Of a stretch of DNA of 11,663 nucleotides, positions 1 to 7,456 are shown in pieces (position 1 is the first letter of the stretch; every line of letters starts with the position of its first letter). The notes under the pieces are model-generated. The model did not search any database. It worked only from the letters and a program-made list of their open reading frames with translations, and had not been told where the DNA came from. Source of the stretch: Planctomycetaceae bacterium (lineage in GTDB: Bacteria > Planctomycetota > Planctomycetia > Pirellulales > Pirellulaceae); the NCBI GenBank assembly GCA_024642765.1, contig JAHEAM010000068.1:1-11663 (forward strand). The letters are read 5' to 3'. The translations under genes and the position numbers were made by a program.

Positions 1-158
1 TGGATGCCGCAGAGCAAAAGTCCATTTGCTGACGAACCATTGCCCACTGTTTAAGAAACTTGAGTTTGGTATTTTGATATAAAGGCGCCGATCATCACCG
101 CGGTTTTAGGTCGTGGCTCTGGACGCTTGAGTTGTATGCCTACGGGAGCTTAGACCAT
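1..158. other. Left-edge non-coding stretch, no gene identified
   Basis: I find no convincing gene here. On the plus strand, frame 1 is open from the window edge to a TAA at 52-54 and would encode 17 residues ending PFADEPLPTV. This could be the tail of a gene entering from the left, but it is too short to judge. A 6-bp inverted repeat (13-18 with 25-30) is too weak to call a structure. The stretch lies just beyond the terminator of the leftward DUF937-type gene. Confidence 0.3.
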
Positions 159-188
159 AAAAAAATCGCCGTTTTTGCAAACGCCGAT
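159..188 (-). terminator. Intrinsic terminator of the DUF937-type gene
   Basis: Read on the minus strand, a 10-bp stem (179-188 with 165-174, one internal mismatch at 184/169) closes a 4-nt loop and is followed directly by seven U (159-165). It begins 34 bp after the stop codon of the leftward gene at 222-1277, the expected place for Rho-independent termination. The GC part of the stem is short and contains the mismatch, so strength is uncertain. Confidence 0.7.
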
Positions 189-221
189 GTTGTGGTTTTC
201 AGGATAAATCTAAGAGCTAAT

Positions 222-1277
222 TTATTGACCAATCAGAGACTTAATGTTGCCCATTAACTTGTCGACGATTGGTTTCAAGATTGCACTGGCACCAGGAATC
301 TCCATTACCTTGTCGATCATTTCTTGAATTGGTTTGAACAAACTCGCCATTTTCGGAGCGGCAGCCGTGCGGACCAGAGCAGGAAGCTTTTTGAAGCCCT
401 CTGCAAACCCGCCCAATTGGTCGTTTACTTCCGTTAGTTTAGAGAAGGCGCCTTGGGCAGTTACCTCGTCTTTGATGCCTGCGAGTAATGTGGTGAGATC
501 TTTGAAGATATCGCCAACGCCGGCAATTTCAGTTGGCAGTTCGGGTTCATCGTTATTCACTAAATTTGGCAAATTCGTATTGGGTTCCGTCTTTGTGGGC
601 GGTTGATTCAAGTATTTGAAGAGAAAGATTCCAAGTCCCGCAAGGATAGCCAGTGGAATGATGAATTTTAGAATTCCACTGCTGCCACCTGACGATTGCT
701 GTTGAGTGGGTCGCGATTGTCGAACGCTGGCTCCACCGCTGAGTAAATTACCAATTCCCAGCGTTTCAGCCATTCCTTTAGGCATTGCAGAGGCAATGTT
801 GTCCTTTTGCGACATCAATAGTTTGGTGAAACCCGAGGCGTCGAGACTGTTGCTGCGTTTCGTTTTGCCGAGGAAGCTCATAATCAACGGTAGAATCATC
901 GCAAGCAACGAACCGGCCTTGGACGAATCCAACCCCATCAATTTTCCAAGCACGGATGAAATCACTGAACCTTTGTCACCAAAAATCATTGAGCTCAAGC
1001 TTCCACCGAGATTGGTAAGGCCGCCTGATTTGCCATTGGTCAAAACATCGGAGAGTTTATCAAAAATACTGCCGTCGAAATCGTCTTTGTCGAGCGTCTT
1101 GTTGAGTTGGTCTGCACCGCCGGGCGACGAAGCTTGCTTGAGGAGGCCACCCAAAATGGTTGGGATCGCCGCACCAATTCCCGTTGCAACTGTTTTTTCA
1201 TCGATCCCCAGTGATTTTCCAATTTGGCCAGCAACAGCGCCGCCAATTTGGCTCTTTAACATGTCAACTAGATTCAT
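222..1277 (-). CDS. DUF937 (YidB-like) domain membrane protein
   Basis: A 351-residue protein of unknown function. Residues 1-180 resemble the DUF937 family: an N-terminal MNLVDMLKSQIGG segment, then Gly/Ala/Leu-rich helices such as GIGAAIPTILGGLLKQAS (33-50), and the typical LLPxxMSFLGK-like stretch near 124-138. A Ser/Gln/Gly linker (185-201) leads to one transmembrane helix (about 202-220). A Pro/Asn/Glu-rich spacer follows, then a helical C-terminal region (255-347) with KLPALVRTAAAPKM and IPGASAILKPIVDKLM. There is no signal peptide, so the DUF937 part is probably cytoplasmic and the C-terminal part outside the membrane; that topology is inferred. The start is well supported: AGGAG (1284-1288) lies 6 nt before the ATG. 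The gene stands alone, with a terminator after it and the terminator of the next minus-strand gene upstream. No biochemical role can be assigned from sequence. Confidence 0.88.
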   Translation of the reverse strand: MNLVDMLKSQIGGAVAGQIGKSLGIDEKTVATGIGAAIPTILGGLLKQASSPGGADQLNKTLDKDDFDGSIFDKLSDVLTNGKSGGLTNLGGSLSSMIFGDKGSVISSVLGKLMGLDSSKAGSLLAMILPLIMSFLGKTKRSNSLDASGFTKLLMSQKDNIASAMPKGMAETLGIGNLLSGGASVRQSRPTQQQSSGGSSGILKFIIPLAILAGLGIFLFKYLNQPPTKTEPNTNLPNLVNNDEPELPTEIAGVGDIFKDLTTLLAGIKDEVTAQGAFSKLTEVNDQLGGFAEGFKKLPALVRTAAAPKMASLFKPIQEMIDKVMEIPGASAILKPIVDKLMGNIKSLIGQ

Positions 1278-1611
1278 TTGATGCTCCTTTGACTGTGAAG
1301 TTTTTTGTTAGAAACAGAAATCAATAACGAGGGCGATGTAGACCTGAAAACTGTTTGCTCGAATGGCAAATACGTTTTGGCCTAGTAGACGACTGCGTCT
1401 CTTGTGTATTGGTCGAATTGAAATGCGGTCGCCGTTATTCGGCCCGCACTACTCAGCAAAAATTTCGACGCGGGTTCAGCAAAAAGCTGTTGCACTGGGC
1501 GTAACAAGTGGTTGCCCTAGTACTCAGCCCATAGGATAGGGGGTTTGGCAGGTACCGTCCATGGTCCGAGTTTCAAAATAATCCAAGCAGCGGGACTTGG
1601 CCGCAAGTAAC
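1278..1611. other. Intergenic region upstream of the DUF937-type gene
   Basis: This holds the 5' region of the leftward DUF937-type gene, including its Shine-Dalgarno at 1284-1288. I looked on the minus strand for a sigma70-type promoter and found no pair with good spacing, so the promoter may be of another class. A 10-bp direct repeat TCAGCAAAAA occurs at 1453-1462 and 1476-1485. The second copy is part of a 4-bp hairpin with an A5 loop. I see no reading frame resembling a protein. Confidence 0.5.
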
Positions 1612-1644
1612 AAAAAACGGCACAAACGTTTCGTTTGTGCCGTT
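1612..1644 (-). terminator. Strong intrinsic terminator of the coiled-coil protein gene
   Basis: A perfect 13-bp stem (1616-1628 with 1632-1644) around a 3-nt loop. On the minus strand the stem runs straight into six U (complement of A1612-1617), a textbook Rho-independent terminator. It starts 75 bp after the stop codon of the gene at 1720-3165 and should keep that transcript out of the DUF937-type gene. On the plus strand there is no T-tract after the stem, so it should act in one direction only. Confidence 0.93.
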
Positions 1645-1719
1645 GAGAATTTCGTTCGCGAACAAATTGTGAGACGTGATTCGCAGAATTTTCTGAGCTA
1701 AAAATTTATCGCGGTAAAT

Positions 1720-3165
1720 TTATCGCGGTGTAGTAGGTTGGCGAATGTCGAGGCCAATTCCTTTGTCTAGTCGCTCGATTTGAGGCTGCCCATGTTGCCC
1801 CATCCAGTTCAGCAGTTTTCGAGTATCAATTTCTTGAATTTGATACTCCTTGGCCAAGTCACGAAGTTTCCGAATGGCTCGATTGATTTCAGGGTTTGTA
1901 TCGTTGTCCATTTTAGGTGGATCTCCAAGCACGAAATATCGTGTGGATGAATCAATTTCACCGCTAATGTTGCCTTCACTGTCGTTGAAGGCGACCACTG
2001 TTCCACCGTTTTGTTGAATCATTCGAATCAATCGATCACGGTCATCGAAACCATCATGGTCTAAATCAAAAACGCCAGCGATTGCAACCCGCACACTATG
2101 CCCCGGATCCCAAACTGGATTGACGACCACATCATCGATAAGAACAGGATTGAGGGGGTCTTCTTGGCGAATTCGTGCCTCAGCCGACTTTTCGAAAACG
2201 CGAGTCACTTCAATCGCTGCCTTGGGGTTGTTTTTGTCGAAATTTGTCGTGTTCGCATCGTACACAGAAAATGTCTGGGTTGTCTTCAGACCGTCGAGCA
2301 CTCCTCGATTTAAGTAAACGATGTTTTCGCTATTTGCGACCCGCATGATCTTGCCGTCAGCCAAGTCCCAATTTTCACGTTCGTAGTCGTCCAGACGTTT
2401 CTTCGCGTCGTTGTATTTCTTTTCGGCTTGGGCCAGCAAGTTTTGAGCGTCGGTCACTTGGTTTGAAAGCGTTGTGCGGACGTTGTTTCGATCGTCTTCG
2501 ACACTCTTGACCGTAAGTTGGATTTCGTTCAACGTACTGGTCGTCAATTTGACATATTCGTCATGATCAACTCTGGCTTGATCCAACTCGCTTTTCGTTT
2601 TCACAAGTTCGGCTTGCGCTTGATCGACTTCTTTTTGTTTGGCGTCGATTTTGGCATCAGCCTCTTCTTTGATTCGAGTTTGTTCGTTTTGTAAAACAAC
2701 CGAGTCATTTACCAAGCGTCCCATCGAGCCGGCAAAATTTTGGAGCAGGCCCATGTAGGTCAAGTCTTCAGTTTGTGCATTGGCAGCAGTACCCAAGAAC
2801 AGAAGTTTCTTATCGTTGTGTTGACCGATCAGCTTCTGGACTTGTGTTTCGATATTCGATAACTCCAATCGATCTGTTTCGTTTGTAATTCGGTCCTTCA
2901 GGCTATTGAGTTTATTGTCGAGTGTATCGATCTCGGCAAGGCTTTCACAGTTTTCGCCGATCAAGGCGCTCGCGATTTGGCCTTTAAGTTGATAAGCCTC
3001 CGCTACGCGTTCCATTTGTTTGAACTTCGATTCGAATTGGGTTGCCAAATCGTGATTTTCGAAACTCTTGTAGAAACCCAAGAAGGCAAGTAAGGCCAAG
3101 ATCAAGCAAGCCAGCACCAAAATGATTACGGCAATCAAATAACCTTGATTTTCGCGAGCGGCCAT
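1720..3165 (-). CDS. Membrane-anchored coiled-coil protein with BRCT-like C-terminal domain
   Basis: A 481-residue protein that I cannot name. It has a short N-terminal tail, one strong transmembrane helix (about 9-32), a mostly helical region (35-150), and a long heptad-like charged coiled coil (about 155-265). Then comes a beta-rich segment (269-345: DGKIMRVANSENIVYLNRG...LKTTQTFSVYD) and a C-terminal domain (357-458). The last domain reads like a BRCT fold: a strand VRVAIAGVF, a helix RDRLIRMIQQNGG, a strand TVVAFN, a strand STRYFVLGD, and a final helix plus IQEIDTRKLLNWMG. Within it D367, D369, D371, G372 and D374/D375 form a DxDxDG loop like calcium-binding loops. The protein is probably anchored in the inner membrane, with side uncertain. 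GGAG (3173-3176) lies 7 nt before the ATG. It has its own promoter (3315-3342) and terminator (1612-1644). A structural or envelope-scaffold role is speculation. Confidence 0.88.
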   Translation of the reverse strand: MAARENQGYLIAVIILVLACLILALLAFLGFYKSFENHDLATQFESKFKQMERVAEAYQLKGQIASALIGENCESLAEIDTLDNKLNSLKDRITNETDRLELSNIETQVQKLIGQHNDKKLLFLGTAANAQTEDLTYMGLLQNFAGSMGRLVNDSVVLQNEQTRIKEEADAKIDAKQKEVDQAQAELVKTKSELDQARVDHDEYVKLTTSTLNEIQLTVKSVEDDRNNVRTTLSNQVTDAQNLLAQAEKKYNDAKKRLDDYERENWDLADGKIMRVANSENIVYLNRGVLDGLKTTQTFSVYDANTTNFDKNNPKAAIEVTRVFEKSAEARIRQEDPLNPVLIDDVVVNPVWDPGHSVRVAIAGVFDLDHDGFDDRDRLIRMIQQNGGTVVAFNDSEGNISGEIDSSTRYFVLGDPPKMDNDTNPEINRAIRKLRDLAKEYQIQEIDTRKLLNWMGQHGQPQIERLDKGIGLDIRQPTTPR

Positions 3166-3314
3166 TCAAATTCTCCGAACGATAAAAACGATTTGCGAAT
3201 GGTTAAATCAGGAACACGAACTAGTGCGCGAGACTAATGGCAAACAAAACTCACGATGGATCGGACTGCCGACCATGCCAGAATGCTCCCAAAACCAAAA
3301 AACCCGCTATACAG

Positions 3315-3342
3315 ATTGTAATACAGGCAAATTGAGTGTCAA
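3315..3342 (-). promoter_or_regulatory. Sigma70-type promoter of the coiled-coil protein gene
   Basis: On the minus strand: TTGACA (3342-3337, perfect -35), a 16-nt spacer, then TACAAT (3320-3315, one mismatch from the -10 consensus). Transcription would start near 3308, giving a leader of about 140 nt before the ATG at 3165. The match is the best promoter-like pair in the left half. No experimental support is implied. Confidence 0.6.
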
Positions 3343-3365
3343 ACTTTGGTGGTTAGGTAGTTTGA
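3339..3365. repeat. 7-bp inverted repeat overlapping the divergent promoter -35
   Basis: TCAAACT (3339-3345) and AGTTTGA (3359-3365) are perfect reverse complements with 13 nt between them. The left arm overlaps the -35 element of the minus-strand promoter. Arms of this size and spacing would suit a dimeric repressor, but a 7-bp repeat in AT-rich DNA can arise by chance. Confidence 0.35.
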
Positions 3366-3599
3366 TATATTCGCCTGACGGACTAATAGAATGGCCCTAA
3401 ACGGGTTCTACGTCGCATTAAAATATCGGGCAAACGATGGTCGCTTCGCCATCCTTGGCTTTGTTAGGATGATAACCGTTAGAAGTGCGCCGGATTGTGG
3501 CGGTAATTGGAATTGTAGGGCGTGACAAAATTTTTTTCGACTGTAGGCCTGCCAGGATGGCCTGTTCGCCCTAGTTTGGATTGATTCAAGTTGAGGTGG

Positions 3600-3628
3600 T
3601 TGGGAACTAGTCATTGGTTTGTTAGATT
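3600..3628 (+). promoter_or_regulatory. Weak candidate promoter of polA
   Basis: TTGGGA (3600-3605), a 17-nt spacer and TAGATT (3623-3628) each match four of six consensus bases at ideal spacing. The predicted start is about 50 nt before the TTG start codon of polA. It is the best pair I could find upstream of polA, but this quality is expected by chance in a region of this length. Confidence 0.25.
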
Positions 3629-3686
3629 CTCAAACTCGTTCTGGATGACTGTCTACATTGCGCTCGCTCAAACCGAAAGCTAACTC

Positions 3687-6560
3687 TTGAAAAAAAGAAA
3701 GTCTCATTCCAATTCAGGCAAGCAAACGACGCTGAATTTTTTCGCGGATGAAATTGAAGGTCAAAAGTCTGAGGAAACCAGCATTGAACTGGACATTGCG
3801 GTAGAACCCGAACCGCAAATGGACTCGGAACCATTTGATCCAACGAATTTGGATGGCAAACGGGTTTTCGTTCTCGATTCACATTCTTTGATTTATCAAG
3901 TCTTCCATGCGATCGGCGAAATGACGGGTCCGGATGGCCAAGCGGTTAACGCCGTGTTTGGATTTACTCGCGATATTCTTGATATCATGGATCGCTGGAA
4001 ACCAGACTTGTTGTTCGCGGTATTTGACTATAGCGACACGACCTTTCGCAATGAGCTTTATCCGGAGTACAAGGCTCATCGTGATCCGATGCCTGATGAT
4101 TTGCGAAATCAGATTCCAGAGATTCAAAATTTGTTACGCTCGTTGGCGATCCCGGTCTTAGACCTCAAGGGGTTTGAGGCCGACGATATTTTGGCTACCC
4201 TTGCACGCGAAACCGAAGCACGAGGCGGCGACTGCGTCTTAGTGACCAGCGACAAAGACTGTCGGCAGCTGATTACCAACAAGGTCTCTTTGTTGAATTT
4301 GCGAAAAGGAAATTTGTACAAGGCAGAACATCTTAAAGAAGATTGGGGGATCCGGCCCGATCAAGTCGTCGATTTTCAGGCTCTGGTCGGCGACTCGGTC
4401 GATAATGTTCCAGGTATTGCAACGATTGGTCCGAAGACGGCGACGCAATTGCTGGAACAGTTTGATTCGTTGGAGGTGGTTCTCGATCGCTGGTCAGAAA
4501 TCAAAGGCAAGAAGGGCGAAAAGATTCGTGACTCACGCGAGGTTGCCCTATTGAGTAAATCTTTGGTTCGACTCGACGCCCAAGTGCCAATCGAATTTCG
4601 ATGGGAAGACGGATTGTTGGGCGGAATGGATGTGGGAGCGGCTGTTTCTTTTTGCGAGTCGAAGGGCTTCCGGGCGCTCACCGAACGCGTGGCCAAACTA
4701 GCTCCCAAAACACGGATTCGCCGCTGGGTTGCCGACTACCAAACGCTGGATGATTTAGACGAACTTCAGAAATTACTGCCTGAGATTCGAAATGTTGGAT
4801 CGTTTTCATTTGATACCGAAACGACCTCTACCCTGCCCTGCTGGGCGGATTTGGTCGGCGTCTCGTTGTCATGGAAAGCGGGCGAAGCGATTTACATTCC
4901 CGTTCGAGCGCCAGCGGGATCGAAGGTTGTCGATGAAGGCCGGTTGATCGAATTGCTCAAAGACATTTTGCAAGACAAGTCGTTGCAGATGATTGGGCAG
5001 AATTTGAAATACGATATGGTTGTAATGCGAGGATTGGGGATTGTCGTTGAAAACGAACTGTTTGATACGATGGTGGCAGACTACTTGGTCAATCCCGGCC
5101 GCAACACGCACAACATGGACGACCTTGCGCTACGCTTTTTGCAACACAAGACGACCAAGATCACTGAGCTAATTGGCAAGGGCAAAGAACAGATTTTAAT
5201 GAGTGAGGTTCCCGTTGAAAGAATAACGGCTTACGCAGCGGAAGATGCGGACGTCCCGCTGCGATTGAAGCCTCTGCTCGAATCGCAACTCCATGAACAA
5301 GGCCTTCACGAGCTGTTTACTTCAATTGAGATGCCATTGGTGTCTGTGTTGGCTGAGATGGAGTTTCATGGAATTGCAGTTGACCGTGCTGTTCTGGAAT
5401 CGCTGAGTGTTGAATTTGGTGAACGCCTTGATTGTCTTCGAGAAGCGATTCAGCAGCTGGCCGGAGAAGAATTCAATTTGGATTCCCCCAAGCAACTCGC
5501 CGAAATATTGTTTACTAAACTCAAGTTGCCGGTAGTGAAGAAAAAGAAATCAGCGGCTAGCACCGACAATGATGTTTTGGAGGAGTTGGTTGACAAGCAC
5601 CCGCTGGCTCGCGAGATGATCGAGTATCGTCAGTTGGCGAAACTCAAAAGCACTTACGCCGATGCTTTGATTCAGCAGATCAATCCTCGGACGGGGCGTG
5701 TTCATACCTCGTTCATGCAAGATGTCGCGCGAACCGGTCGTTTGAGTTCAAAAAACCCGAACTTACAAAATATCCCGATCCGCCGCGAGGAAGGCCGGCG
5801 GATTCGAGCGGCATTTGTTGCTGCTGGGACTGACCTAAGGTTGGTTGCCGCCGATTATTCGCAAATCGAGTTGCGAATGCTGGCTCATTTTTCTGGCGAT
5901 CGCGAGTTGAGCTTGGCATTTGAACGCGACGACGATATTCATTCAGTGGTCGCGGCGCAAGTCAATCAAGTTGAACTGCATAAAGTTGATGCGGAGATGC
6001 GGCGTCAGGCCAAAGCGATCAACTTTGGAATCATCTATGGACAAAGCCCATTCGGTCTCGCAAAAGAACTCGGGATTTCGAAGAACGAAGCAGCATCGTT
6101 CATTGAAGCCTATTTTAGACGCTATCCGGCGGTTGACGCGTTTATGATTGACGTCCTAGAACGAGCCGCCAAAGATCGATTCGTGCGGACTATTTTTGGG
6201 CGAAAACGCGATGTGGAGGGCGTTCGCCACTCGAGCAAGATTGCAGCAAACCGCAGTCGCACTCTGCCAGAAAGAATTGCAATCAATACGGTCATTCAAG
6301 GCTCGGCAGCTGATTTAATCAAGATGGCGATGATCAACGTTTTGAAAAAGCTGAAGGAATCAGGACTGTCGGCACAGTTATTGCTTCAAATACACGATGA
6401 ATTGGTGGTCGAATCCCAGTTGACTGATGTTCAAGCGGTTGCTGAGTTATTGCGGCATGAAATGACCAATGCATTGCCTCTTTCAGTACCCTTGAAAGTG
6501 GCAATTGAGTTTGGCAAGAATTGGGACGCAACCGATCCGGTGGAGCCACGAAAACATTGA
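3687..6560 (+). CDS. polA: DNA polymerase I (5'-nuclease, proofreading and polymerase domains)
   Basis: A 957-residue family A polymerase for Okazaki-fragment maturation and repair. The 5'-nuclease (about 58-340) keeps D64, D114, the EADD acids (164-167), TSDKD (187-191) and GDSVDN (235-240). The 3'-5' exonuclease (about 345-545) is intact: DTET (376-379), D443 in NLKYD, and Y516/D520 in YAAED. The polymerase part has motif A DYSQIELR with D723, motif B RRQAKAINFGIIYG with K776, F780 and Y784, and motif C QIHDE with D904. So all three activities are expected, as in E. coli Pol I and unlike the many bacterial Pol I enzymes with dead proofreading. The TTG start follows an in-frame TAA at 3681-3683. 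It adds an acidic tail of about 57 residues with KQTTLNFF (12-19), resembling sliding-clamp motifs. The next possible start is ATG 3819; neither start has a clear Shine-Dalgarno, so the start is less certain than the identity. Confidence 0.97.
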   Translation: MKKRKSHSNSGKQTTLNFFADEIEGQKSEETSIELDIAVEPEPQMDSEPFDPTNLDGKRVFVLDSHSLIYQVFHAIGEMTGPDGQAVNAVFGFTRDILDIMDRWKPDLLFAVFDYSDTTFRNELYPEYKAHRDPMPDDLRNQIPEIQNLLRSLAIPVLDLKGFEADDILATLARETEARGGDCVLVTSDKDCRQLITNKVSLLNLRKGNLYKAEHLKEDWGIRPDQVVDFQALVGDSVDNVPGIATIGPKTATQLLEQFDSLEVVLDRWSEIKGKKGEKIRDSREVALLSKSLVRLDAQVPIEFRWEDGLLGGMDVGAAVSFCESKGFRALTERVAKLAPKTRIRRWVADYQTLDDLDELQKLLPEIRNVGSFSFDTETTSTLPCWADLVGVSLSWKAGEAIYIPVRAPAGSKVVDEGRLIELLKDILQDKSLQMIGQNLKYDMVVMRGLGIVVENELFDTMVADYLVNPGRNTHNMDDLALRFLQHKTTKITELIGKGKEQILMSEVPVERITAYAAEDADVPLRLKPLLESQLHEQGLHELFTSIEMPLVSVLAEMEFHGIAVDRAVLESLSVEFGERLDCLREAIQQLAGEEFNLDSPKQLAEILFTKLKLPVVKKKKSAASTDNDVLEELVDKHPLAREMIEYRQLAKLKSTYADALIQQINPRTGRVHTSFMQDVARTGRLSSKNPNLQNIPIRREEGRRIRAAFVAAGTDLRLVAADYSQIELRMLAHFSGDRELSLAFERDDDIHSVVAAQVNQVELHKVDAEMRRQAKAINFGIIYGQSPFGLAKELGISKNEAASFIEAYFRRYPAVDAFMIDVLERAAKDRFVRTIFGRKRDVEGVRHSSKIAANRSRTLPERIAINTVIQGSAADLIKMAMINVLKKLKESGLSAQLLLQIHDELVVESQLTDVQAVAELLRHEMTNALPLSVPLKVAIEFGKNWDATDPVEPRKH

Positions 6561-6710
6561 AGTTTTTTTGGGTAGGACTTTTCGTGCTGGTTTGACTTTG
6601 TTATTATTTGATACTCTTCTAAATGACGATTGCTTTGGTTTTGTGCATTCCTTTCGCGTTTTTCAGCTGATTGAGTCGGCTTGGCATTCCAACTGTGAGC
6701 TAGTCCGCTG

Positions 6711-7352
6711 ATGATCATTATTGGATTGGTTGGCGGTATTGCATCTGGCAAAAGTTATGTTGCTCATTTGTTTGAGCAGTTGGGCGCGGTGGTAATTGAT
6801 GCGGATCAGTTGGGCCACCAGGTCTTAATGATCGGTTGCGTTCGCGAAAAAATTGTTCAGCAATTTGGACGCAGTGTTATCGGACAAGATGAGCAAGTTT
6901 CACGAATGAAATTGGCTGAGATTGTTTTTACCGATGCTGCGATTAGTCAACATTCGAACCCCGAACTAGCACCTGCCACTTCCAATAGCAAATTGAGTCA
7001 GTTAGAACAGATAACCCATCCTGAAATTAAAAAGCTGATTAGGCAACGGCTTGACGACATTGCACAACTTAACAAACAAGTTGTAATATTGGACGCACCC
7101 GTTTTATTCAAAGCGGGTTGGGACGAAATGTGCGACCGGATTTTGTTTGTTGAAGCAAATGAAAAAACGCGATTGGGACGTGCGTTAACTCGCGGTTGGA
7201 CCAAGGAGCAGTTTTTCGCTCGCGAAAAGAATCAACTTTCCATTGGCGAAAAACGCAAGCGGGCGACCGATGTTTTCGTTAACGACGAAAGCGCACAGAC
7301 TTCTGTCGTAAATCAAGCAAGAATCCTTTGGCACCAATGGCTGATTGGGTAG
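6711..7352 (+). CDS. coaE: Dephospho-CoA kinase
   Basis: Catalyses the last step of coenzyme A synthesis: ATP-dependent phosphorylation of the 3'-hydroxyl of dephospho-CoA in the cytoplasm. The 213-residue protein shows the P-loop GGIASGKS (8-15), the VIDAD strand with D30/D32, ITHPEI (101-106), VVILDAPVLFKAG (124-136) in place of the usual DxPLLFE strand, and the lid region RALTRGWTKEQFFAREKNQL (157-176). Between IVFTD (71-75) and the LEQITHP helix there is a Ser/Asn-rich insertion of roughly 18 residues (77-95) where most family members have a short turn. The gene starts 150 bp after polA, with no terminator or clear promoter between, so it may be read from the polA transcript. No strong Shine-Dalgarno precedes the ATG, but the P-loop position fits this start exactly. 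Confidence 0.96.
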   Translation: MIIIGLVGGIASGKSYVAHLFEQLGAVVIDADQLGHQVLMIGCVREKIVQQFGRSVIGQDEQVSRMKLAEIVFTDAAISQHSNPELAPATSNSKLSQLEQITHPEIKKLIRQRLDDIAQLNKQVVILDAPVLFKAGWDEMCDRILFVEANEKTRLGRALTRGWTKEQFFAREKNQLSIGEKRKRATDVFVNDESAQTSVVNQARILWHQWLIG

Positions 7353-7415
7353 TCGCTTTTGACTAGTCGTTTTTTGTTTTGAATTGTGTTTAAATTTCAG
7401 TTGATAAGCAATAGG
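7353..7415. other. coaE-rho spacer, possible weak terminator
   Basis: Just at the coaE stop a 5-bp repeat (TAGTC 7350-7354, GACTA 7361-7365) is followed, 4 nt later, by six T (7370-7375). The stem is short and not adjacent to the T-run, so termination here is possible but unproven. Nothing else is recognised before the rho promoter. Confidence 0.25.
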
Positions 7416-7445
7416 TTGAAATGGTCCATGCGGGTAGGTTAGAAT
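7416..7445 (+). promoter_or_regulatory. Sigma70-type promoter of rho
   Basis: TTGAAA (7416-7421), an 18-nt spacer and TAGAAT (7440-7445) each differ from consensus at one position. Transcription would start near 7452, leaving a leader of about 100 nt before the rho ATG. This suggests that rho and the genes after it can be transcribed independently of polA-coaE. Confidence 0.6.
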
Positions 7446-7456
7446 CGTATAACCTA
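7435..7456. repeat. Inverted repeat over the rho -10 element
   Basis: TAGGTTA (7435-7441) and TAACCTA (7450-7456) are perfect reverse complements around 8 nt. The pair spans the -10 and the predicted start site, a position where a bound protein would block transcription. It could equally form a small hairpin at the 5' end of the transcript. Function is inferred only. Confidence 0.4.

Larger units (their letters stand above)
3166..3686. other. Divergent intergenic region between the coiled-coil gene and polA
   Basis: About 520 bp with no credible gene. It contains the minus-strand promoter at 3315-3342, a 7-bp inverted repeat overlapping its -35 (3339-3365), and a small GC-rich hairpin (AGGCC 3545-3549 with GGCCT 3559-3563). 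A weak candidate polA promoter lies near 3600-3628. A minus-strand open frame at 3408-3614 gives a protein without recognisable features and with no ribosome binding site that I can see, so I leave it out. Confidence 0.6.

Noticed and set aside
706..1281. Long plus-strand open frame (191 codons) opposite the DUF937-type gene
   Set aside because: It is antisense to a gene with a strong Shine-Dalgarno and recognisable family sequence, and its product shows only low-complexity Ser/Pro/Leu composition.
1453..1485. 10-bp direct repeat TCAGCAAAAA (two copies)
   Set aside because: Only two copies, A-rich, not at a promoter or mobile-element boundary that I can recognise; no array or attachment-site structure.
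3408..3614. 68-codon minus-strand frame in the polA upstream region
   Set aside because: No ribosome binding site, no recognisable sequence, and position in a regulatory region; most likely chance.
4376..4708. 110-codon minus-strand frame inside polA
   Set aside because: It lies entirely opposite the conserved 5'-nuclease domain and has no recognisable motif; a shadow of codon bias.
7350..7375. Possible terminator at the end of coaE
   Set aside because: The stem is only 5 bp and is separated from the T-run by 4 nt, so I did not list it as a terminator.
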